Below are positions 1 to 6,119 of a stretch of DNA of 8,779 nt, in pieces. This DNA comes from Bacteroidota bacterium (GTDB lineage Bacteria; Bacteroidota; Ignavibacteria; Kryptoniales; JAKASW01), in assembly GCA_021789755.1 (NCBI GenBank), contig JAJYJD010000137.1:1-8779 (forward strand), read 5' to 3'. Both the position numbers and the translations under genes were made by a program. The stretch's first letter is position 1. The number at the start of each line of letters is the position of its first letter. Below the pieces are notes generated by a model. It was not told the origin of the DNA. It searched no databases and saw only the letters and a list, made by a program, of their open reading frames with translations.

Positions 1-342
1 GAAGCTGAACTCTACTATGAAGGGAGCCTTACCGTAGACACGGATCTTCTGAAGGCGGCAGGCATTCTCTCATATGAAAAAGTTCAGGTGGTCAATGTAA
101 ACAACGGGGAACGGTTCGAAACATATATCATCCCCGGCAAAGCCGCTACGGGCGTGATTTGCCTGAACGGACCAGCCGCGCGGCTGGGCTCGGTCGGAGA
201 CGAGGTTATCATAATATCGTACGCGGAGTTTGAGGAGGCCGAAGCCGCAGGCTACCAGCCCACTGTCGTGCTCGTCGACGAGAAGAACAGGATCAAAAAG
301 GTCATCAAAGGCCACCTTGAGGAACCGGCGAAAAAGGGATGA
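1..342 (+). CDS. panD: Aspartate 1-decarboxylase, 5'-truncated by the window edge
   Basis: Pyruvoyl-dependent enzyme that decarboxylates L-aspartate to beta-alanine for pantothenate and coenzyme A synthesis in the cytoplasm. The reading frame is open from base 1 and ends at TGA 340-342, giving 113 residues. By recall of the E. coli protein, about 16 N-terminal residues are missing. The self-cleavage site is visible as YEGS (window residues 6-9): the Gly-Ser bond is cut and the serine becomes the pyruvoyl group. Further family landmarks are the GERFETY segment, which carries the conserved arginine and catalytic tyrosine, CLNGPAAR and SVGDEVIIISY. The C-terminus is lysine-rich. The stop overlaps the next gene's ATG (ATGA), which suggests translational coupling. 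The identification is firm; the start and any upstream partner such as panC lie outside the window. Confidence 0.95.
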   Translation, partial: EAELYYEGSLTVDTDLLKAAGILSYEKVQVVNVNNGERFETYIIPGKAATGVICLNGPAARLGSVGDEVIIISYAEFEEAEAAGYQPTVVLVDEKNRIKKVIKGHLEEPAKKG

Positions 343-1121
343 TTGACGGGATGGCCTACGGACAATTGAAGACAGTGATAATGGCTGCTGGCAAAGGGAA
401 AAGGATGCTCAGCGATGAGATGCCAAAAGTCATGCACAAGGTCAACGGGAAGCCGATGGTCGACCATGTTGTCGATCTGGCGCTCAAGATCGGCATTCCG
501 CCGGTAATTGTAATCGTCGGATTCAGACGGGAGCGGGTCATGGAGCACCTTGAGCCGCTATACGGCAGATCGGTGACTTTTGCGGTACAAGCTGAGCAGC
601 TCGGCACTGGCCATGCGGTCATGCAAACCGAAGGGCTTCTTGATGGTTTTGACGGGGATGTACTTGTACTCTCCGGAGATGTTCCTCTCCTGACGGAAAT
701 AACCGCTCAAAATCTTATCAATTCGCATCATGCGACAGGCGCAGCAATGACGGTCTTGACAGCCGAAGTCGACGACCCGACCGGTTACGGCAGGATAATC
801 AGGCTTTCGGACGGCTCCGTCGACAGGATCGTCGAGCACAAGGATGCCACCGCGATAGAGAAGAAGATCAGGGAAATCAACTCCGGTATATATGTCTTCA
901 AACGGAAAGAGCTCTTCGACGCTCTGCGACACATAACTCCGGAGAATGCCCAGCACGAGTACTATCTAACCGATGTATTCGGTTACTTTGTCCATCACGG
1001 AATGAGAGTCAGTGCCGTCCTGGCGAAACACTTCGACGAGATTAGAGGTGTAAATACCTTCGACCAGTTGAAAGAGGCCGAGGATGTACTTAAGTCCAAT
1101 ACCAACGTTTTCGGGAGCTGA
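339..1121 (+). CDS. GlmU-type N-acetylglucosamine-1-phosphate uridylyltransferase, pyrophosphorylase domain only
   Basis: Nucleotidyltransferase of 260 residues, predicted to make UDP-GlcNAc from UTP and GlcNAc-1-phosphate for cell-envelope synthesis. It follows the N-terminal half of GlmU closely: the nucleotide loop MAAGKGKRM (15-23), PKVMH with the conserved lysine (K30), QAEQLGTGHA (84-93), the metal-binding aspartate in GDVPL (D114), DPTGYGRI (146-153), EHKDA (166-170), EINSG (179-183), EYYLTD (207-212) and GVN (237-239). E. coli GlmU is about 456 residues; here the protein stops just after the pyrophosphorylase fold, and the left-handed beta-helix acetyltransferase domain is absent. No remnant of it follows, so this looks like a natural stand-alone form rather than a break. 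AAGGG lies directly against ATG 339. ATG 351 (12 bases after AAGGG) is an alternative start. Substrate specificity is inferred. Confidence 0.88.
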   Translation: MIDGMAYGQLKTVIMAAGKGKRMLSDEMPKVMHKVNGKPMVDHVVDLALKIGIPPVIVIVGFRRERVMEHLEPLYGRSVTFAVQAEQLGTGHAVMQTEGLLDGFDGDVLVLSGDVPLLTEITAQNLINSHHATGAAMTVLTAEVDDPTGYGRIIRLSDGSVDRIVEHKDATAIEKKIREINSGIYVFKRKELFDALRHITPENAQHEYYLTDVFGYFVHHGMRVSAVLAKHFDEIRGVNTFDQLKEAEDVLKSNTNVFGS

Positions 1122-1123
1122 CC

Positions 1124-1315
1124 ATGAGTACTATGATGGATCAGAAAAAGATGATTGAGGCGCTGAGGTATAAAACCTCCAAAATGGTATCAAAAGACAG
1201 GTATGATTACGACATGTACGTCAAGCGTGACAAAGACGACGAGGACCTTGACTCAATTTCCATGAAGAGGTTGCGAGAGATTTTTGAGAAGTACGCGGAT
1301 CGCAGGGACAAGTAA
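1124..1315 (+). CDS. Small highly charged protein of unknown function (63 aa)
   Basis: I do not recognise this protein. It is 63 residues long, rich in Asp, Lys, Arg, Glu and Met, with no cysteine, signal peptide or membrane segment. Its ends look helical (residues 5-25 and 44-63), with an acidic stretch KDDEDLD in between. Support for a real gene is positional. A clear ribosome binding site, GGGAG at 1113-1117, sits 6 bases before ATG 1124, and the gene begins two bases after the upstream stop (1119-1121), as expected for a cotranscribed member of the panD-glmU group. A second in-frame ATG at 1136 is possible. It could be a small regulator or a subunit partner of a neighbouring enzyme, but nothing in the sequence tells which. 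Confidence 0.65.
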   Translation: MSTMMDQKKMIEALRYKTSKMVSKDRYDYDMYVKRDKDDEDLDSISMKRLREIFEKYADRRDK

Positions 1316-1339
1316 ACCACAATTGGCGATGTGTGGAAA

Positions 1340-1370
1340 TGGACGGATCGGGGTTCCGCCGGGATATAAT
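1340..1370 (+). promoter_or_regulatory. Weak sigma70-like promoter candidate
   Basis: A perfect TATAAT lies at 1365-1370. The best partner upstream is TGGACG at 1340-1345 (4 of 6 matches to TTGACA) with a long 19-base spacer. If used, transcription would start near 1377 and give the transglycosylase gene a leader of over 300 bases. FCB-group bacteria often use other promoter elements, so this is only a candidate. Confidence 0.22.
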
Positions 1371-1461
1371 CGGATTGACGGCTGAGAAAAGCAGCTTGTC
1401 CTGATTTTCTGCCACGCAGGGCTCACTTTCTTTAAATCTTTATCGCACATTTCATCTCGTT

Positions 1462-1526
1462 TTCGATGAATTGTGTGACATTCGACAAATTCCGCCAAAA
1501 AAATGTTTGGCGAATTCGATGAATTG
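1462..1526 (+). repeat. 12-base direct repeat, copies 53 bases apart
   Basis: TTCGATGAATTG occurs at 1462-1473 and again, identical, at 1515-1526. The first copy forms one arm of a small hairpin with TTCATC at 1451-1456. The second copy overlaps the right arm of the inverted repeat at 1488-1516. Two identical copies in non-coding DNA upstream of a gene could be binding sites for a regulator; the function is unknown. Confidence 0.5.
1488..1516. repeat. Inverted repeat with one bulged base
   Basis: AATTCCGCCAAA (1488-1499) pairs with TTTGGCGAATT (1506-1516) over 11 base pairs with a single bulged C, around a 6-base loop AAAATG. There is no T-run after it, so it does not look like an intrinsic terminator in the + direction; on the - strand it is likewise not followed by a long T-run. 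It could be an operator or a leader hairpin. Confidence 0.45.
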
Positions 1527-1570
1527 GTTTATCATGTAGTGAACAGTGGTTGGCAGGGAACAGAGAGAGC

Positions 1571-1628
1571 ACCTGGTAACGTTGTTCAGAGCAGGGGTAC
1601 CAGGTCGGCGAACCGGAAAGGTACCCTT
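1571..1628 (+). promoter_or_regulatory. Two mutually exclusive RNA stems upstream of the transglycosylase gene
   Basis: Stem A pairs ACCTGGTA (1571-1578) with TACCAGGT (1598-1605), 8 perfect pairs around a 19-base loop. Stem B pairs AGGGGTACC (1593-1601) with GGTACCCTT (1620-1628), 9 pairs including one G-U. The two stems share bases 1598-1601, so they cannot form fully at the same time. Competing stems of this kind are typical of attenuators and riboswitches. I could not match the region to a riboswitch class I know. Stem B encloses a short CGG/CCG element (1606-1614). Confidence 0.4.
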
Positions 1629-1632
1629 ATAA

Positions 1633-1682
1633 GAAGCTTAAAACAACAGCCTGCCCGAAGTGATCCTTCGGGGGCGAGCTTC
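1633..1682 (+). promoter_or_regulatory. Nested leader hairpin just upstream of the ribosome binding site
   Basis: CCCGAAG (1654-1660) and CTTCGGG (1666-1672) form a perfect 7-pair stem with a 5-base loop TGATC. It is extended by GCC (1649-1651) with GGC (1673-1675) across a two-base bulge, and enclosed by GAAGCT (1633-1638) with AGCTTC (1677-1682). The structure ends about 20 bases before the GGAGG at 1702-1706. No T-run follows, so it is not a terminator. It could be the expression-platform part of the leader or a transcript-stabilising element. Confidence 0.4.
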
Positions 1683-1710
1683 GAGTATCTTGAACATATT
1701 TGGAGGGATG

Positions 1711-2433
1711 ATGAAACGACCATTAGATCGCGGTCTGATTATCAGGTTGGTCGCCGTTATGGTTATGGGGATAGCTATTCTTGTCACCGGTGAGTCCGAC
1801 GCTGCGCGTTACTCATATGATAACACGGTGATTCCGGAGAATTCCATCCCCAAATTGGACCGCCAAAGCTACATTTTCTTAACCGAGTACGGTAGAGAGC
1901 TCCAAGAAATCAGCAGCATGTACGGGGTCGACTGGCGCCTGGTTTTGGCCGTCATGCGGCAGGAATCAGCTTTCGACCCTTCAGCCGTGTCTTATAAAGG
2001 TGCGGAAGGGTTAATGCAGATAATGCCGTCGACCGGTATTCAGCTTGCCTCCCTGCACAATATCGAGGACATGTCAAATCCGTACATGAACCTCAAACTC
2101 GGTGTGATCCACCTTCGGGACATGATGAGAGATTTTCCCGAGGCTGAGGGGAAGAACAGGCTTGAGCTGGCAGTCGCCGCTTACAACTGCGGTCTGACGC
2201 GCGTCCAGGACGCTCAGGCGGTTGCCCAATTTCTCGGTGATAATCCCAACTCGTGGGTCGCGGTGAGATCGGCTCTTCCGCTGCTATCGTCGAGATATGA
2301 GCCGCTTCACAAACACATTTGGAGCAGCGGAAAGCCTGCCTCAGGGTATTTCGGCGAATACGAGCAAACGCTCACGTACGTTGAAAATGTGATGCAGTAT
2401 TACAATATTTACGCCAATGCCCTTAACAGGTAA
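1711..2433 (+). CDS. Secreted SLT-family lytic murein transglycosylase
   Basis: Predicted periplasmic enzyme that cleaves the MurNAc-GlcNAc bond of peptidoglycan to form 1,6-anhydro-MurNAc ends. From ATG 1711 it has 240 residues: a positively charged start, a hydrophobic signal segment at about 10-27, then a goose-lysozyme-like SLT domain at about 65-200. The family motifs are all present: catalytic Glu85 in RQESAF (83-88), GLMQIMPST (100-108) and AAYNCG (156-161). The SLT domain resembles that of Slt and MltF, but no substrate-binding MltF N-domain or LysM repeat is present, so no specific symbol is given. GGAGG (1702-1706) sits 4 bases before ATG 1711. ATG 1708 lies too close to it, and GTG 1660 would add residues before the signal peptide. 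The stop overlaps the next start (TAATG). It heads a five-gene run and is preceded by a structured leader. Confidence 0.92.
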   Translation: MKRPLDRGLIIRLVAVMVMGIAILVTGESDAARYSYDNTVIPENSIPKLDRQSYIFLTEYGRELQEISSMYGVDWRLVLAVMRQESAFDPSAVSYKGAEGLMQIMPSTGIQLASLHNIEDMSNPYMNLKLGVIHLRDMMRDFPEAEGKNRLELAVAAYNCGLTRVQDAQAVAQFLGDNPNSWVAVRSALPLLSSRYEPLHKHIWSSGKPASGYFGEYEQTLTYVENVMQYYNIYANALNR

Positions 2434-3155
2434 TGAATACTGATCGTGCCATTAACAGGCGGCGACCCGGTCCGGTGAGGGTGGCCGCCTTTTTTTGTGC
2501 CGCCCTCCTGCTTCTCCCGACATTTGCCCAGGCCCAGCCGCCGAAGTGGGATGTCAGCATCTTCCGGAGCATCAATGACTCGCGATCCGGGTTCATGGAT
2601 GTTGCGGTAGGGACCAACGATAATCTTGTCCTTCCCGTAGCGATTGCCACGCCGATAATTTTTGCCGGCGTGGGACTGGCGAAGAACGATGCGTACACCT
2701 TCGACACCGGGGCAATGGTCGGCTTCACCGAGGCACTAGCATACGCGCTCTATTACCCGATAAAGAATTTCGTCGTAAAACGTGAGAGACCTTATGTCGC
2801 GCTCACAGGCGTCCATACCGGACACCTGGACAGTGCCGACAAATACTCGATGCCTTCCGGGCACACTACGGCGGCATTTGCAATTGCCACTGCCCTTACT
2901 CTTCGATATCCGAAGCCATACGTGTATGTCCCGGCTTTCGCCTGGGCCGCGTTCGTCGGTTACGGGAGAATTTACCTTGGTCTTCACTATCCGAGCGATG
3001 TGCTGGCAGGAGCCCTTCTTGGTACGGCATCGGCTTTTGCCATCCACATGCTGGCCCCGCAGATCACAAAGCTCAGGGAAAAAATTCTGGGCGATGACTT
3101 GGGCATACAATTGAGCGCTGCCCCCACGCTCCTGAATCTAAGAGTGACTTTTTGA
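2433..3155 (+). CDS. Membrane-associated PAP2-family phosphatase
   Basis: Phosphatidic acid phosphatase type 2 family protein of 240 residues, likely acting at the periplasmic face on a lipid phosphate, undecaprenyl pyrophosphate or a related substrate; the substrate cannot be told. An Arg-rich start and hydrophobic segment (16-34, ending AQA before Q35) look like a signal peptide, followed by several hydrophobic helices. The three PAP2 motifs are present: K111 with R119-P120, PSGH at 141-144, and GR(x5)H(x3)D with R179, H185 and D189. Motif 1 has seven residues between Lys and Arg-Pro instead of the usual six. The protein ends in Phe after a strand-like stretch. The start is coupled to the upstream stop (TAATG), with only a weak AGG before it; GTG 2475 and GTG 2481 are alternatives. 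A terminator-like hairpin lies inside the first 22 codons. Confidence 0.88.
   Translation: MNTDRAINRRRPGPVRVAAFFCAALLLLPTFAQAQPPKWDVSIFRSINDSRSGFMDVAVGTNDNLVLPVAIATPIIFAGVGLAKNDAYTFDTGAMVGFTEALAYALYYPIKNFVVKRERPYVALTGVHTGHLDSADKYSMPSGHTTAAFAIATALTLRYPKPYVYVPAFAWAAFVGYGRIYLGLHYPSDVLAGALLGTASAFAIHMLAPQITKLREKILGDDLGIQLSAAPTLLNLRVTF
2457..2496 (+). terminator. Intrinsic-terminator-like hairpin inside the PAP2 signal-peptide codons
   Basis: AGGCGGC (2457-2463) pairs perfectly with GCCGCCT (2484-2490). After one G-G mismatch, ACCC (2465-2468) pairs with GGGT (2479-2482), leaving a 10-base loop. Seven T follow (2490-2496, the first of them closing the stem). It starts 24 bases after the transglycosylase stop, where a terminator for that gene would be expected, yet it is also codons 9-22 of the PAP2 gene. 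Translating ribosomes would melt the hairpin, so it may set the ratio of transglycosylase to downstream expression. Confidence 0.55.
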
Positions 3156-3159
3156 GAGT

Positions 3160-4104
3160 ATGCCGCATTCGAAGTCGAACAGCATCCGGCTGATATTCGG
3201 TTACATCCTTATATGCGTTATCTGGGGAACCACCTGGCTTGCCATCAAACTATCCATCTTTACACTGCCGCCGTTTTTCAGTGCCGGCATCAGGTTCGCC
3301 ATAGCGACCCTGCTTATCATCGGCGTGCTGAAGTTCAGAAAGTATAGGTATACTTTCAATTTGAGGGAGACGGTTTTTCTTTTACTCATGGGACTGGGAT
3401 CCTTCAGCATACCGTACGGCTTAGTGTACTGGGCGGAAGGGAGAATTACTTCCGGTTTGACGGCCGTGACCTTCGCCGTCATGCCTTTCTTTGCCGCGAT
3501 ACTCTCCAGGGCTGTGCTGAAGACAGAGGAGTTGTCGTTCTGGAAGGTGTTCGGAATCCTGCTCGGGTTCTCAGGACTAATCGTTATCTTCGGCGGCGAT
3601 CTGAAGGTCGGATCGCTGGGCGCGGCCGCCGGGATTCTCGCGGTTGTCGTGAGTGCGTTCCTTAACGCTGTCGTAGCGGTCGCAGTAAAGAAGCATGGCT
3701 ACCATATCGATCCGGTCTTCATAAATCTCATCCCTATGGCACTCGGGGCCGTCACTCTCCTGGGCACAAGTGTTTTCATAGAGGACTGGAGCTCGCTTGA
3801 ATTCAATCTCTCCACTGTTCTCGCGATTCTATATCTCGCGGTCTTCGGCTCCGTAGTCGCTTTCGCGATTTATTTCTACCTCCTCAAGCATATCAGCGTG
3901 GTACTTCTGTCTATGACATCCTTCATAACGCCGCTCCTGGCAATCGCGTCCGGCGCGGTTGTTCTCGGCGAGAAATTCCCATCCGGTACCGTGGTGGGAT
4001 CCGCGTTGATATTAGGCGGGGTGCTTTTGATTAACTTGTACGGTGAACATGGTCCTAAAGAGAGCCCGATCACGCAGCGGCAAAGTGAGGAACGGTCTGA
4101 ATAA
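3160..4104 (+). CDS. DMT-superfamily EamA transporter
   Basis: Inner-membrane protein of 314 residues with ten predicted membrane helices arranged as two EamA repeats (about 11-143 and 153-292). This is the pattern of the drug/metabolite transporter superfamily, whose members mostly export amino acids, metabolites or drugs. Typical first-repeat features are IWGTTWLAIK (21-30) in helix 1 and GIRFAIAT (43-50) in helix 2; the second repeat carries FITPLLAIASGAVVLGE (255-271). The tail after 294 is hydrophilic. ATG 3160 is four bases after the PAP2 stop, with only a weak GAGAG before it, so translation may be coupled. The substrate is unknown. Its 3' end overlaps the start of the next gene. Confidence 0.9.
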   Translation: MPHSKSNSIRLIFGYILICVIWGTTWLAIKLSIFTLPPFFSAGIRFAIATLLIIGVLKFRKYRYTFNLRETVFLLLMGLGSFSIPYGLVYWAEGRITSGLTAVTFAVMPFFAAILSRAVLKTEELSFWKVFGILLGFSGLIVIFGGDLKVGSLGAAAGILAVVVSAFLNAVVAVAVKKHGYHIDPVFINLIPMALGAVTLLGTSVFIEDWSSLEFNLSTVLAILYLAVFGSVVAFAIYFYLLKHISVVLLSMTSFITPLLAIASGAVVLGEKFPSGTVVGSALILGGVLLINLYGEHGPKESPITQRQSEERSE

Positions 4105-6115
4105 AGGAGTCTCAGCAATATTACTCCTGATCTCTGCCTGCGCTATCACGGCCGAGCCGGCGTCGGGACGCGTTCTCTCACGCTCGTATTATCAGATGAG
4201 GTTGGAAAGTCCGGATACTGCGCAGCTGCATTCTTACGATGTGATCAGTTACCATCTTTATATGGATTGGTACAATGTCCTGATGGGCAGATCTCAGGGT
4301 TTTGACGGGAAGATGGAAATTACGCTCGTCCCGTCCCTCCAGGTTCCGCTTGACTCGATCCGGCTGGATAACGATCCGGCCTATTTGACTGTTGATTCAG
4401 CTTTTTTGGGCGGCAGCCGGCTTTTAACGAACTCCGCGGGAGGCAAGTTGACAATCTTTCTGGAACAACCCTTGGCTGCCGGTGGCACAGGTGTTATCGA
4501 TCTTTACTACCATGTCATAGACTCGGGAGTCACGGCCCCGAGCGCTTCGTTGCAGAAAGGCTTCTACGTCTATTATAAAGGAGAGCCGTTGAGTCCAAAC
4601 CCTGTGCCCGAAACGGTTGCGTATACGATGAGTGAACCCAGCGACGCGAGGTACTGGATGCCTTGCTATGACGAACCATCCGACAAAGCGCTTTGCTCGA
4701 TAGTGGTCAGGGTCCCGATCGGTTTTCGGGCTGCTTCCAACGGCACTCTGGACAGTACGATAGATGTTGGGGACAGCTGTACCGTTTTTTACTGGCGTGA
4801 AGACTACCCGATCTCCACCTACCTCATGTGCGCCACCGCCGCCAGATTTTCGCTCGTGCAGCGAACGATGACCATAGACGGCAAGTCGATACCGGTTCAA
4901 TATTACGTTTATCCCGCCGACTCTTTGGAAGCTGAAAGCGGCGCAGAGTGTAACATCGACAGCGTCGTTTCCATGATCAAGTTTTACTCGTCGATTTACG
5001 GAAATTATCCGTTCGACAAATACGGCATGACGGGAGTTGAGCCCTTCGGCTACGGTGGCATGGAACATCAAACTATTACCACGATGAACAGGAATCATGA
5101 GTTCGACAGAAGAGATGTCGCTCATGAGCTCGCTCATCAATGGTGGGGGGACATGGTAACGCTCGGGACTTGGAAGGATATCTGGTTGAATGAGAGTTTT
5201 GCCACCTACTCGGAGGCCATGCAGCTGCAGCACCTCAGCCAGACACAGTTCGGGCAGGAAATGCAAATGTACGCCGCCCAGTTTTTTATTGAAGACAGCA
5301 CGCGTCTGCGGTACCCGATTTACGCTCCGCCGCCCGCCAAGATCTTTGGGCTTGCAGAATACTACAAGGGAGCGTGGGTCCTGAACATGTTGCGAGGCAT
5401 GCTCGGGGACTCGACTTTTTTCGGCGTCTTGAGAAGATACCGCGCCGATTACCAGTACGGGAATGCCGTCACCGCCGATTTTGAAAACGTTGTCGATACG
5501 GTAGCCAATGCCGACTTGTCCTGGTTTTTCAATGAATGGATATTCGACCAGGGATATCCGGTTTATACGGCCTCTTTCACTCAGTCGGGAGATTCCGTTG
5601 ACGTTACAATCAATCAGATTCAGACGGATGCTCCGATATTCAAGATGCCGATCGATGTGGGGATTTATGCCGGGGGAAACATGACTGTGGTACCAACTGT
5701 CATGGATTCTCTGGATCATCAGACTTTCAGGCTTTATCACGCCGGCCACGCTGACTCGATTATGCTCGATCCGTTTGGAAAATTGCTTGCTTTGTACCCG
5801 GGTCAGGCCCGGTCTAATCCCACCAAAGTCGGCGCTTCGGGGAACGGTCCCAACAACTTCTATCTCCTGCAGAACTATCCCAATCCCTTCAACGGGATGA
5901 CAAATGTCGAATACAGCCTTTCTGAACCGGGGATCGTTACGGTAGAGCTGTTCGATGTGCTCGGCAGGAAAGTGGAGACGCTTGTTCATGGCTATCAGTC
6001 CCAGGGCTCGCACGATATCAAGCTGAACGCGGGGAGCCTGGCGAGCGGTGTGTACATGTGCCGCCTGTTGACACCGTACCGGGCCACCACGATCAAACTC
6101 GTTCTGGAGAAATGA
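4085..6115 (+). CDS. Secreted M1-family zinc aminopeptidase with T9SS C-terminal sorting domain
   Basis: Metallopeptidase of 676 residues (numbered from GTG 4085), predicted to remove N-terminal residues from peptides outside the cell. Order: signal peptide (about 1-28), M1 N-terminal beta domain (to about 215), thermolysin-like catalytic domain, a small beta domain (about 485-580), then a T9SS type A sorting domain (590-676). M1 landmarks: GGMEH (324-328, the GAMEN variant), HELAH (347-351) with the third zinc ligand E370 in NESF, and the catalytic Tyr426 in YYKG. The usual C-terminal helical M1 domain is absent. The tail carries QNYPNPFN (596-603) and ends in Lys. The start is uncertain: GTG 4085 gives the most normal signal peptide and overlaps the transporter by 20 bases; ATG 4049 and GTG 4043 give longer versions. 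ISAC at the signal-peptide end also fits a lipobox. Confidence 0.92.
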   Translation: MRNGLNKGVSAILLLISACAITAEPASGRVLSRSYYQMRLESPDTAQLHSYDVISYHLYMDWYNVLMGRSQGFDGKMEITLVPSLQVPLDSIRLDNDPAYLTVDSAFLGGSRLLTNSAGGKLTIFLEQPLAAGGTGVIDLYYHVIDSGVTAPSASLQKGFYVYYKGEPLSPNPVPETVAYTMSEPSDARYWMPCYDEPSDKALCSIVVRVPIGFRAASNGTLDSTIDVGDSCTVFYWREDYPISTYLMCATAARFSLVQRTMTIDGKSIPVQYYVYPADSLEAESGAECNIDSVVSMIKFYSSIYGNYPFDKYGMTGVEPFGYGGMEHQTITTMNRNHEFDRRDVAHELAHQWWGDMVTLGTWKDIWLNESFATYSEAMQLQHLSQTQFGQEMQMYAAQFFIEDSTRLRYPIYAPPPAKIFGLAEYYKGAWVLNMLRGMLGDSTFFGVLRRYRADYQYGNAVTADFENVVDTVANADLSWFFNEWIFDQGYPVYTASFTQSGDSVDVTINQIQTDAPIFKMPIDVGIYAGGNMTVVPTVMDSLDHQTFRLYHAGHADSIMLDPFGKLLALYPGQARSNPTKVGASGNGPNNFYLLQNYPNPFNGMTNVEYSLSEPGIVTVELFDVLGRKVETLVHGYQSQGSHDIKLNAGSLASGVYMCRLLTPYRATTIKLVLEK

Positions 6116-6119
6116 CCGT

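Larger units (their letters stand above)
1316..1710. other. 395-base intergenic region with repeats and a structured leader
   Basis: I see no convincing gene here. From left to right it holds a TATAAT box (1365-1370), a modest interrupted hairpin (AGAAAA 1385-1390 with TTTTCT 1405-1410, plus inner CAG/CTG), a small hairpin TTCATC 1451-1456 / GATGAA 1465-1470, a 12-base direct repeat, a bulged inverted repeat (1488-1516), and three stems in 1571-1683 described separately. There is no classic stem followed by a T-run to end the panD-glmU transcript. An open frame at 1503-1793 crosses this region but encodes nothing family-like and overlaps the transglycosylase in another frame. The density of pairing in the last 140 bases suggests a structured 5' leader for the next gene. 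Confidence 0.6.

Noticed and set aside
1385..1410. Terminator after the 63-residue gene
   Set aside because: The AGAAAA/TTTTCT stem is AT-rich, interrupted by a mismatch and not followed by a T-run, so it is not a convincing intrinsic terminator.
1571..1682. A c-di-AMP (ydaO/yuaA) riboswitch
   Set aside because: Considered because that class often precedes cell-wall hydrolase genes and the GCGAACCGGAAAGG stretch resembles its 5' part from memory, but the conserved GGGGUnAAUC-type segment and the later core are not found.
1660..1710. GTG 1660 as the transglycosylase start
   Set aside because: It lies inside the CCCGAAG hairpin, has no Shine-Dalgarno sequence and would put 17 residues before a normal signal peptide; GGAGG at 1702-1706 points to ATG 1711.
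1503..1793. A 96-codon open frame in the intergenic region
   Set aside because: It runs through the leader stems and into the transglycosylase gene in another frame, lacks a good ribosome binding site and has a low-information translation.
2736..3110. Open frames overlapping the PAP2 gene on the - strand (2736-3110) and in another + frame (2782-3114)
   Set aside because: Both are shadows of the PAP2 gene; neither has family-like motifs or a ribosome binding site, and the PAP2 motifs are clear in the main frame.
4424..6013. A 529-codon open frame on the - strand opposite the M1 peptidase
   Set aside because: Its codons line up exactly with the sense codons, so it only reflects the absence of TTA, CTA and TCA codons in the peptidase gene. 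The translation has no domain-like pattern, while the sense strand has full M1 and T9SS motifs.
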